A program made the position numbers and the translations under genes. This document shows positions 25,228-33,212 of a stretch of 64,000 nucleotides of DNA, piece after piece. This DNA is from Pseudomonas gingeri (lineage in GTDB: Bacteria; Pseudomonadota; Gammaproteobacteria; Pseudomonadales; Pseudomonadaceae). The notes under the pieces are model-generated. The model saw only the letters and a list, made by a program, of their open reading frames with translations. It was not told the origin of the DNA and searched no databases. Numbering within the stretch: position 1 is the stretch's first letter; each line of letters starts with the position of its first letter. The stretch spans positions 415,175 to 479,174 of the forward strand of contig NZ_JACAOR010000013.1 of the NCBI RefSeq assembly GCF_013386115.1, in the 5' to 3' direction.

Positions 25228-27135
25228 TCATTCGGGCAATTTGAGCAGCGGCTCCTGGAACCGCAGCAGGCGCCCGGCGTTGCCCAGCACCAGCAAGGTA
25301 CTGAGGTTGTGCAGCAGCGCCGCGATCATCGCCCCTGCCGCCCCCAGCCAGCCGAAGGCCGCCGCCGCGACAATCGCCAGGGTCCAGCCGAGACCGATCA
25401 CCACGTTGACCTGCAAGGTCCGCCGGCACTGGCGACTCAGCCGGACACAGGTCCCCAGCCGGCGCAGGTCGCTGCCGATCAGCACGACATCGGCCGAGGC
25501 CAGGGCGATATCCGCCCCGCCGGCCCCCATCGCCACGCCGACGACCCCGGCCTTGAGCGCCAAAGAGTCGTTGATGCCGTCCCCCACCACCATCGGCCGG
25601 AAACCGCTGCCGATCTCGCCGAGCACGCGGGTGAGCTTGTCCTCGGGCAAGGCCTGGGCCTCGATATCGCTGATCCCGACTTCCCGCGCCAGGCTGTCCG
25701 CCACACTCTGGCGGTCGCCGGTCAGCAGCAGTTGTCGACCCAGGCCCAGTTCGCGCAACTCGGCCAGTGCCTGCCGCGCCTCGGGCTTGACGCTGTCGGC
25801 CAGCAACAGCCAGGCGAGAAACTCGCCGTCGAGCGCCAGCCCGGCAATTGGCCCGTCGTGCTCGGGCACCGCCGGCGTGGCGATCGCCAACTGCTTGAAC
25901 AGCTCGGGCCGACCCAGCGCCGCCTGCCCGTGGGCCGTACTCGCCACCACACCGAGGCCCTGGCGTTCATGGACTTCACTCAGTTCGATCCACTGCGTCG
26001 GCGCCACCAACCCGGCCAGCGCCCGGCTGACCGGATGGCTGCTGGCAGAACCGAGGCTCGCCGCCAGGCTCAGCAATGGCGCCTGATCGACAACCTCGGT
26101 CTGCAGGGACTGCAGGCGCAGGGTGCCGTAGGTCAGCGTACCGGTCTTGTCCACCACCAGCGAGGTCAGGTCCGCCAGCTCTTCGAGAAACGCCGAACTG
26201 CGAATCAGGATCCCGTGCCGTGCCGCCACGGCGATCCCGGCAATCGCCGTCGCCGGGGCCGACAGCACCAGCGCGCAGGGACAGGCCGCCACCAGCACCG
26301 CGAGCATCGCCTGGGCATCGTTGGTGATAAACCAGGTGACCGCGGCGATCATCAGCACCAGCACCATATAGCTGCCGGCATAACGTTCCAGCAGCCGGGT
26401 GATCGGCGGCTTCGAGCGCTCGGCGCTCTGCATCAGCGCGATCACCTTGCCCAGGGTCGACTCGTGGCCGGTGCGGGTCACTTCGATCCGCAGCAGCCCG
26501 TCGAGGTTGATCGCCCCCCCGAATACCTGGACCCCGGGGCTGGCCTCCAGCGGCACCGATTCGCCGGTGATCGGCGCAGTGTCGAGACTCGCCTGACCCG
26601 ACAGCACCACGCCATCGGCCGGCACCCGGTCGCCGGCGCGCACTTCCACCTGGTCGCCGGCCTTGAGCGTGGCGTTGTCCACTTCCTCCACGCTGCCATC
26701 GGCCCGCACCCGGCGGGCGTGGCTGCGGGTCAGGCGGCCCAGGGCGCCGATGGCCTCCTGGGAGCCGATGACACTGCGTTCTTCGAGCACATGACCGAAG
26801 ATCATGATGATCGGCAGCAAGGCGGCGGTCAGCAGGTCGCCGGTGGCCCAGGCACCGAGCATCGCCAGGGCGATCAACTGGTCGGTGATCCCGTGCAGGC
26901 TCGGGTAACGCAGGCTGTACCAGGCCGAGCGCATCACCGGCACGGCCACCAGGACCGAGGCGAAGCCCAACAGCAACTGGCTGACACCGACCTGTCCGGG
27001 CGCCAGCCAGCGCCACACCAGGCCCAGGCCGAGCAGGCCGAGGGCAAGCATCGCCAGCACCAACTGGCGCGCCGCGCTGCGTTGTTCGGCGCTGCTCAAC
27101 AGGCTTGGCGCGGGGGTCGCAACGTGGCTACTCAT
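25228..27135 (-). CDS. Heavy-metal P1B-type ATPase without N-terminal metal-binding domain
   Basis: The 635-residue pump has about eight membrane helices and the P-type motifs TGES, ACPCAL in TM6, the phosphorylated Asp in DKTGTLTYG, SSHPVSRAL and GDGINDS. It has no HMA domain and no His-rich tail. The last helix reads ALLHNLSTLLVLGN; Zn/Cd pumps have an Asp-Gly and P1B-4 pumps have HEG near this point, so substrate class is unclear. It is the last gene of a four-gene operon and overlaps the HflK-like gene by ATGA. The SPFH neighbours suggest it works inside a membrane microdomain. Zn, Co or Cu are possible substrates. Confidence 0.85.
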   Translation of the reverse strand: MSSHVATPAPSLLSSAEQRSAARQLVLAMLALGLLGLGLVWRWLAPGQVGVSQLLLGFASVLVAVPVMRSAWYSLRYPSLHGITDQLIALAMLGAWATGDLLTAALLPIIMIFGHVLEERSVIGSQEAIGALGRLTRSHARRVRADGSVEEVDNATLKAGDQVEVRAGDRVPADGVVLSGQASLDTAPITGESVPLEASPGVQVFGGAINLDGLLRIEVTRTGHESTLGKVIALMQSAERSKPPITRLLERYAGSYMVLVLMIAAVTWFITNDAQAMLAVLVAACPCALVLSAPATAIAGIAVAARHGILIRSSAFLEELADLTSLVVDKTGTLTYGTLRLQSLQTEVVDQAPLLSLAASLGSASSHPVSRALAGLVAPTQWIELSEVHERQGLGVVASTAHGQAALGRPELFKQLAIATPAVPEHDGPIAGLALDGEFLAWLLLADSVKPEARQALAELRELGLGRQLLLTGDRQSVADSLAREVGISDIEAQALPEDKLTRVLGEIGSGFRPMVVGDGINDSLALKAGVVGVAMGAGGADIALASADVVLIGSDLRRLGTCVRLSRQCRRTLQVNVVIGLGWTLAIVAAAAFGWLGAAGAMIAALLHNLSTLLVLGNAGRLLRFQEPLLKLPE

Positions 27136-28190
27136 TGTTCAGCTCCCTGAATGATCAGGCGGGAATCATCCCGTGGATCGACCGTGGTCACCGACCCGGC
27201 CTGACCGAGAATCTTCGGCAGGCGCTCGCGGTACAGGCGCAGCAGCATGCCCGGATCGCTGCCATCCTGTTGCGCCCTGGCCAGGCTCACCACCGTCGCC
27301 GTATCGGCCTGGGCCTTGGCCAGGCGCTCACTGGCCTGGGCCTCGGCGACCCGCACCAGGCGATCGGCGTCCTGGGTGGCCGACTGGCTGAGCTTGGCGG
27401 CTTCGTTATGGGCATTGGCGACCGCCTTGTCGGCCTGCTGGCTGGCGGTCAGCACCGCGTTGAAGGCATTCACCGCCGGGCCCGGCAGGCTCGACTGGAC
27501 GTCGACCCGCGCCACTTCGACACCGATCCCCTGCCCCGTGGCCGCCAGTTCGGCCAGCCGCCGGTTGACGCCCTGCAACAGGTCGCCGCGCAGGCGCTCG
27601 CGGCGTTCGGCGGCCTGGCTGTCGCTGCCGATCAGTTCCGGACGGGCCACGAGAATGGTGTCCAGGTCGCGCGCCGCCGTCAGCGCCACGGCGCTGCGGG
27701 TGACGATGCGGTCGAGGGCCGGCAGTACATGCCCGGCCTGGAGGACGAAAGCGTAGGGGTCGGTGACCTTGTAGAACACCCGCACATCGAGCTGCACCAC
27801 CCCGGCATCGCCGGTCAGCAGGTACCCGGAGCCGGCCAGCGCGTCGTTGACCGGCGTCGCCAGGGTCGCCTGGCGATCGGCCTGGAGGGCCGCGTCGGAG
27901 CGCAACAGGCCTTCGACCCGCCGCTCGATCACCCGGTCCGCCGCCGGCAAAATCACCACCTGCTCGAACGGTCGCGGCCAGGCCAGCAGCAGCCCGGCAT
28001 TCTGGATCCGCTCCAGCGCACCGAGGCGCAGGACCACCGCGCGGTCCTGTGGATCGATCTGCCGGACATTGGAGAAGGCCCAGGCCAGCGCCGCCAGCAC
28101 CGTCACCGCATACAAGCCGAGAAACGCCAGGCGCCCGGCCTGGATCCACGGGCTGCTCAGGCCCGCTTCCTGTTCAGGCCGCTCGCTCAT
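27132..28190 (-). CDS. HflK-like SPFH/band-7 membrane protein
   Basis: The 352-residue protein has one N-terminal helix (AFLGLYAVTVLAALAWAF, about 20-38), the SPFH domain (VRQIDPQDRAVVLRLGALERI onwards, about 40-250) and a long Ala/Gln-rich coiled-coil (ASQQADKAVANAHNEAAKL) before a conserved end (LYRERLPKILGQAGSVTTVDPRDDSRLII). The start at 28190 overlaps the previous gene by ATGA. The true hflK/hflC pair that regulates FtsH lies elsewhere in Pseudomonas (after hfq-hflX), so this is a paralog dedicated to the P-type ATPase operon. Oligomeric scaffold function is inferred. Confidence 0.83.
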   Translation of the reverse strand: MSERPEQEAGLSSPWIQAGRLAFLGLYAVTVLAALAWAFSNVRQIDPQDRAVVLRLGALERIQNAGLLLAWPRPFEQVVILPAADRVIERRVEGLLRSDAALQADRQATLATPVNDALAGSGYLLTGDAGVVQLDVRVFYKVTDPYAFVLQAGHVLPALDRIVTRSAVALTAARDLDTILVARPELIGSDSQAAERRERLRGDLLQGVNRRLAELAATGQGIGVEVARVDVQSSLPGPAVNAFNAVLTASQQADKAVANAHNEAAKLSQSATQDADRLVRVAEAQASERLAKAQADTATVVSLARAQQDGSDPGMLLRLYRERLPKILGQAGSVTTVDPRDDSRLIIQGAEQ

Positions 28191-29227
28191 GGCTGCGATC
28201 CGTTCTTGCCATCGGTGCCGGGAGGACCGTCCACCAGCACCCGGAACGGCGCCGCGTCGGTGCGCAGGATCAGCTTGGTGCCAGGGGTGACGATGGTGCC
28301 GAGGGTATCCAGCGAGCGCAGCAGGTTGTACAGCTGCGGCGAGCCGGCGTAGGCGCGACCGTAGATCTGCGCCGCCTCGACCCGCGACTGCGCCTCGATA
28401 TCCGCCGCCTTGACCGTGGCATCGGCCTGCAGGATACGCGCGTCGCGTTCGGCGGCGGAGCGGATCTGCGCGGCTTCGCGCTTGCCGATCGCCGTGCGTT
28501 CGGTGGCGATGGTTTCCCGTTCGGCACGCATCCGGTCGACGGTGGCCGAGAGCGTGACCGACGGCAGGGTCAGGCGCTCGACGCCGACCTGCAGGACCCG
28601 CACGCCATAGGTCGAGAGCAGTTGCTGGTCGATCTGCTGGCGCAGTTGTGCTTCGAAATCGGCGATGCGCACCTGGCCGGCGTCGGTGTTGACCAGGCTC
28701 GACAGGTCGAAGCTGGCCGCGGTGGTTTCCAGCGCCGAGCCGACGAAGGTACGAATCTGCCGCGCCGCTTCGTCCGGCTGGTTCTGCACCGCCCGCATGA
28801 AGCGCTCGACGTTCTGCGGGTCGCCCTGGACCTGCCACGCGACATAGGCCTGGATGATGATGCGCAGGCCGTCACGGGTGCCGACATCCTGCAGGCCGCT
28901 GGAGGTGGTCCGCAGGCGCAGGTCGACCGGGATCGCCGCTTCGAACGGTGCCGGCCAGCGCCAGCCGAGGCCCGGCTCCAGCAGGACCCGCGACGGGTTG
29001 CCGAAACGGGTGATCACCGTGGCCTCGCCGGAGCGCACCTGGACCAGGCTCGCCGCCGCGACCGCGAACAGGATCAGCAGCAGTGCCCAGCCCATGCGTC
29101 GCCACGGAAAAGGCCCGCCACTCTCGCCCGCGCCATGGTGATGATGGTGGTGGCCGTGATGATGACCATGACCGGCGTGATCGTGGCCCGCGTGATCGTG
29201 ATGATCGTGTGAATGAGACAGGCTCAA
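28187..29227 (-). CDS. HflC-like SPFH protein with a His-rich N-terminus
   Basis: The 346-residue protein starts with a tail in which 17 of residues 5-31 are His, mixed with Asp and Gly. It is followed by a basic stretch (FPWRRM), one membrane helix (about 45-63) and an SPFH domain (VRSGEATVITRFGNPSRVLLEPGLGWRWPAPFE). A coiled-coil (ERETIATERTAIGKREAAQIRSAAERDARI) and an HflC-like end follow. The tail should bind Zn, Ni or Co on the cytoplasmic side and could hand metal to the pump or sense it. ATGA overlaps join it to both neighbours. Confidence 0.85.
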   Translation of the reverse strand: MSLSHSHDHHDHAGHDHAGHGHHHGHHHHHHGAGESGGPFPWRRMGWALLLILFAVAAASLVQVRSGEATVITRFGNPSRVLLEPGLGWRWPAPFEAAIPVDLRLRTTSSGLQDVGTRDGLRIIIQAYVAWQVQGDPQNVERFMRAVQNQPDEAARQIRTFVGSALETTAASFDLSSLVNTDAGQVRIADFEAQLRQQIDQQLLSTYGVRVLQVGVERLTLPSVTLSATVDRMRAERETIATERTAIGKREAAQIRSAAERDARILQADATVKAADIEAQSRVEAAQIYGRAYAGSPQLYNLLRSLDTLGTIVTPGTKLILRTDAAPFRVLVDGPPGTDGKNGSQP

Positions 29228-31182
29228 GGGGTGACTCCTTGCTGAACGGCTTTACGCGGCGGCGCGGGATCGGCCGGCGGCGTGAATGAACGCAGATCGA
29301 TGGTGGGCGCGCTGTTGCCCCCCAGGCGATGATCGAGGATCAGCAGCCTGGCCTTGCCCAGCCCCTGGCTCAGTTGCGCCAGGTACTGCTCCAGCACGAA
29401 GGCCCGGCCGGCCTGGGCATAGGCTTTCTGTTCGGCGCTGAAACGCAGGTCGGCCGCCCGGGCGCCGGCCTGCACTTCGTGCGCCGTGGCCCGGGCCTGG
29501 TCGCGCACGATGCTGGCCTGCAGTTGCGCCTGGTTGGCCTGTTCGCTGGCAGCGCCGCGCTCGCGGGAGATCAGCGCCTGGGCGCTGATCTGCGCGGCCT
29601 GCACCGCGTGATAGGCATTGGCCGCGCCGGCCGGCGGGTGAATCGCCTCGACCACCGTGGCGAGGATCTCCACACCGCTGTCGAGTTGCCGCAGGTCGGC
29701 CTGCACCGCGCGGCCGATATCGTCGGCCAGGGCACTGCGCTGTTCGCCCAGCAGGCCATCGAGGGTGCGGGAAGCGAAGTCATGCACCAGCACCCGGCTG
29801 GCGGTGCTGCGGATCAGTGTCGGCACATCGGCGCTGTTATAGGTGGCCGCCAGGGCCGCCTGGTCGCTCAGGCCGATACGGTAGACAAACCGCACGTCCA
29901 TGTTGACGATCTGGAAGCCCTGCTTGTCGCCGCTGCTGCTGGCGATCACCTGGGATTTTTCGTTCACATGGCTGGCATCCCACAGGCGGTTGGCGCTGGC
30001 CGGCGGCAGGCCTTCGGCCGGTTCGAGCTCGGCGGGGGCGGCAGCGTCGACGCTGGTCGCCAGCTCATGGACCACGCCGTTTTCCACCGCCAGCACGCGG
30101 CCCAGCGGCCAGGGCAGGCCGATGTGCAATCCGGGGCCGAAGACTTCCACGGGCTTGCCGAAACGCTCGTAGATGCCACGGCCCTGGAGCGGCACTTCGC
30201 TGATCCCGCTCAACAGCCAACCCACCGCGAGGACCACCGCCAGCACCGGGGCAAACGCCCGGCGCATATAGCTGAAGGCCCAGATCTGGCGCAGGTCGAT
30301 GCCGAAGCGGTTGTGCAGTTCATGTTGCAATGCCATCAACGGCTGCGGCGGCCAGCGCAGCAGGCCGGCGACAAAGCTGGTGGCGATCAGCCGTGGCTCG
30401 AGGCGTTCACGGCGGGGGCTGAACAGCGACAGCAGCGCCCGCAGCAGCAACTCCGCCGCCACCAGGGCCGGCAACAGGCCGATCAGCGTGGCCAGGCGCG
30501 CCGGCCACAGGGTTTCCGGCCCCGTGAACAACAGGCACAGGGCACTGAGCACCAGCACCGTGATCGCGACCCTGATCACCTGGGCCAGGGCTTGCGCCTC
30601 CGGCCATTCGGCAACGTGGGCCTGGGCGAGCTGACGCTCCAGCACCAGCAGGGCGAATCCCAGCGACAGGCCCAGCGCCGCCGCGACGGAAGCGCTCAAT
30701 CCCAGGCTCGCCCCGACCAGCGCCAGGTTCCAGCTCTGCTCGACGCTCAACAGCGCCAGCAGCGACCACCCGGCCAGCCACAGCGTGTCGGGGCCGATCT
30801 GCGCCAGGGCATTGCGCCAGGCACCGTTGAAGCGCTCGACCAGGCGCTCGTAGATTCCCACCGCCTCAAGCGCTGGCGACACCAACTCATCGCCCGCGAC
30901 CGTGACGGGAGCCCTCGCCTGCTCGCGCCAACGCGCCACGCCGGCGGCCGACTGCAACGCCGCGACCACCACCAGCAGCGCGGCGGCGTTATTGCTCAGC
31001 AGGGTCGGCCAGATCGAAGCTGGCGCAAAGAGCCCGACAAAGAACCCCAGCACCAGGCCGCTGAGCGCGAGCACGGCCAGGCCGATGCCCAGGTGTCGCA
31101 GCCGGCGGGCGTGGAAGCCCGCCCGTTGGAAGCGCGGCAGACCTTCCAGATCGGCCCCCGGCGCTTCAAGATCCACTCGCAT
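29224..31182 (-). CDS. Polytopic membrane protein fused to an SPFH/HflK domain
   Basis: The 652-residue product has about eight hydrophobic segments in residues 30-330 and then an SPFH domain (GRGIYERFGKPVEVFGPGLHIGLPWPLG from about 337). A coiled-coil rich in Ala/Gln follows near 530-580, with an HflK-like end. Ordinary HflK has only one membrane helix and about 400 residues, so the first half is an addition I do not recognise. The start at 31182 has GGAG seven bases before it; in-frame ATGs at 31221 and 31251 lack this. It is first in the operon, overlaps the HflC-like gene, and lies behind a degenerate Zur-like box. Confidence 0.8.
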   Translation of the reverse strand: MRVDLEAPGADLEGLPRFQRAGFHARRLRHLGIGLAVLALSGLVLGFFVGLFAPASIWPTLLSNNAAALLVVVAALQSAAGVARWREQARAPVTVAGDELVSPALEAVGIYERLVERFNGAWRNALAQIGPDTLWLAGWSLLALLSVEQSWNLALVGASLGLSASVAAALGLSLGFALLVLERQLAQAHVAEWPEAQALAQVIRVAITVLVLSALCLLFTGPETLWPARLATLIGLLPALVAAELLLRALLSLFSPRRERLEPRLIATSFVAGLLRWPPQPLMALQHELHNRFGIDLRQIWAFSYMRRAFAPVLAVVLAVGWLLSGISEVPLQGRGIYERFGKPVEVFGPGLHIGLPWPLGRVLAVENGVVHELATSVDAAAPAELEPAEGLPPASANRLWDASHVNEKSQVIASSSGDKQGFQIVNMDVRFVYRIGLSDQAALAATYNSADVPTLIRSTASRVLVHDFASRTLDGLLGEQRSALADDIGRAVQADLRQLDSGVEILATVVEAIHPPAGAANAYHAVQAAQISAQALISRERGAASEQANQAQLQASIVRDQARATAHEVQAGARAADLRFSAEQKAYAQAGRAFVLEQYLAQLSQGLGKARLLILDHRLGGNSAPTIDLRSFTPPADPAPPRKAVQQGVTP

Positions 31183-31936
31183 GTCCACTCCAGACCCGAT
31201 GCAACCACCGAGGTCATCCATCGTCAAAATCACCGGTACACCGGCACGCACATCGAGCCGCCATGAGAGGCAGCGTCACCGGGCACCTTGAAGCATTTGG
31301 TTACGATATAACAGAAAGAGTGAATTTTCTGTTCACAGAACACTTTTTATTCACATCACCGACAAATCCCGACGGCGTTCCGGCCTGCCGCCAGAACCCA
31401 TGGGCTTATTACACGAAGGATGTCGGCCCTGCACACCCGGTATCGCCCACGACGAATGGACAATAACCCGAACGACAGACTCCGGAAAAAGTCCGTTTTT
31501 ATTTTTCTGTTATAAAACTTCAGAACTAACCTGCTTGCTCTTACATGGTCTTAAAACAGTTCCTACAAACCGACATATCCAGATAAATAGCCACACGATA
31601 AGACATTACCAATGTAACAAAATTCAACAACTACGCCGCTTGATTGACGAATCACCAGTGACTACCATCCTGCCACTTGAATATTTATATGACACCTTTT
31701 CCGCAGATTTCCCATTAAACACAAAGTCCCTGAAAAGGTTGAAGATAAAGCCTGCAAACTGATAACAGAGCGAAAAAAATGGCTGTTATCCGTTGCAGTA
31801 TTCATGTAATCGAACAGATGAAATTCGATAACCCATAACTATAGGCCAAACGGCCAACACACTTGATACCCCTGTGCATGCCGGTGACCAATAATATCGC
31901 CAACACCCGGCATGTACCCCGAGCGACGGAGCCGCC
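31183..31936. other. AT-rich intergenic region
   Basis: This 750-base gap is clearly richer in A+T than the window average from about 31290 to 31900. It holds a Zur-like box at 31300-31312, a short hairpin with a T-rich tail (CGGAAAAAGTCCGTTTTT, near 31483-31507) that might be a weak plus-strand terminator, and several AT-rich promoter-like stretches. Open frames here lack ribosome sites and recognisable domains, so none is called. Low GC may mark a foreign remnant or a large regulatory region. Confidence 0.5.
31300..31312. promoter_or_regulatory. Degenerate Zur-like box upstream of the SPFH/P-type ATPase operon
   Basis: GTTACGATATAAC matches the Zur core GTTATAnTATAAC at 11 of 13 positions counting the free centre; the right half TATAAC is perfect. 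It is 118 bases upstream of the operon start at 31182. The call is tentative because such AT-rich motifs arise by chance in AT-rich DNA. Confidence 0.45.
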
Positions 31937-32275
31937 ATGAGTCGAGATCTGAGTCACTATCGTTATTTCCAACGGCCTACCCGGCCTGTGGGGCATTCCA
32001 GCAAAATGAATTGCCTGACCATCAATCAACCCGGGGCACGCCTGGCACTGAACAACCTGCTGGACCTGATCAGCCACGAGATTCGCCAGGAAGATGATGA
32101 AAAAGTTCATCGCCTGACCTTCAAGAGCGGACAGACACTGTGCATAACCGTCGAGGCCAGCCTGATTACGGTTCGAGGCCAGCGCATCGATTTCCACGCC
32201 GACTCGCATTATCCGTATACCACCTACCTTGAAGATCCTGCCTTGATCGGTAGTAGCAATAAGCTATCAATTTGA
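31937..32275 (+). CDS. Hypothetical protein, 112 residues
   Basis: The frame starts at 31937 with GGAG four to eight bases upstream and codes for a small, soluble, slightly His-rich protein (MSRDLSHYRYFQRPTRPVGH, CLTINQPGARLALNNLLDLISHEI, KSGQTLCITVEASLITVRGQRID). No signal peptide or membrane helix is seen, and I do not recognise a family. It follows the AT-rich gap and may be a stand-alone gene; its base composition is nearer the genome average than the gap before it. Confidence 0.55.
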   Translation: MSRDLSHYRYFQRPTRPVGHSSKMNCLTINQPGARLALNNLLDLISHEIRQEDDEKVHRLTFKSGQTLCITVEASLITVRGQRIDFHADSHYPYTTYLEDPALIGSSNKLSI

Positions 32276-32512
32276 TCTTCCCGCCCATGAATCCAGAGGC
32301 CTGACAGCTGGATTCAGGGTCCGGTCTGCGCGTTCTGCGCGGACTGCCCGAAGTTTGTTTCCCGAATATGTCCAACCGCACGCATTTTTATCCGGAAGCT
32401 GATGCCAGCCCCTGTCATTTGTGGCAATAATTCAGTTGCCCAAAAAGCAGGCGTGCCTGCTTGCGCAAATCCCCCGGACCCGCTTCCCTCCCAGACAAGG
32501 ACCGTCGCTTCC

Positions 32513-33133
32513 ATGCCTTCGATCTACCAGCTCAAGCCGCGCTTCCAGAACCTGTTGCGGCCCATCGTCCAGCGCCTCTTCGACAATGGCACCAGCGCCA
32601 ACCAGGTCACCCTGAGCGCCGCGCTGATTTCCCTGCTGGTGGGTGCCGTGGTGGCGACCTTCGCCGTCCATCCCTGGGTGTTCGCGATCATCCCGCTGTG
32701 GATGATCCTGCGCATGGCCCTGAACGCCATCGACGGCATGCTGGCCCGGGAGTTCGGCCAGCAATCGCAGCTGGGGGCCTACCTGAACGAGCTGTGCGAC
32801 ATCATCGCCGACAGCGCGTTGATCCTGCCGTTTGCCTTGTTGCCCGAAGTCAGCCTGCTGGCGGTGCTGCTGGTGACCCTGCTGGCGCTGTTCAGCGAGT
32901 ACGCCGGGGTGATGGGTCCACTGGTCGGCGCCTCGCGGCGCTATGACGGCCCCATGGGCAAGAGCGATCGCGCCTTCGTCCTCGGCGTTATCGCCACCGC
33001 CGTGGCCTTCGGCCTGATCAATGCCCTGTGGATAAACGGCTTGTTCCTGCTGATGGCGGCGCTGTTGCTGGTCACCCTGATCAACCGGGTACGCCAGGGC
33101 CTGAAAGAGGTCGCCACGCCGCCGACGCCATGA
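32513..33133 (+). CDS. CDP-alcohol phosphatidyltransferase-like membrane protein (YnbA-like)
   Basis: The 206-residue protein has about six membrane helices and the CDP-alcohol phosphotransferase region LNAIDGMLAREFGQQSQLG followed by AYLNELCDIIADS. The family motif is D-x2-D-G-x2-A-R-x8-G-x3-D-x3-D; here the first and third Asp are Asn, the third being the usual catalytic base. ATG 32513 is chosen because AAGGA lies 12 bases upstream; an open frame extends back to 32402. It starts a six-gene plus-strand operon for lipid metabolism. It may attach an alcohol head group to CDP-diacylglycerol, or act by other chemistry. Confidence 0.82.
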   Translation: MPSIYQLKPRFQNLLRPIVQRLFDNGTSANQVTLSAALISLLVGAVVATFAVHPWVFAIIPLWMILRMALNAIDGMLAREFGQQSQLGAYLNELCDIIADSALILPFALLPEVSLLAVLLVTLLALFSEYAGVMGPLVGASRRYDGPMGKSDRAFVLGVIATAVAFGLINALWINGLFLLMAALLLVTLINRVRQGLKEVATPPTP

Positions 33134-33212
33134 CCGCGACTCAAGAATAACCCTGCAAACCTGCCCCCCAGGCTCTCCCCCCTGATCTGCGACACAGCAC
33201 AAGGATATTGCA

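Noticed and set aside
31483..31507. Possible rho-independent terminator
   Set aside because: The stem has only four pairs; not strong enough for a separate entry.
31400..31762. 120-residue open frame in the AT-rich gap
   Set aside because: No ribosome site, atypical composition and no recognisable domain; kept only as part of the AT-rich region.
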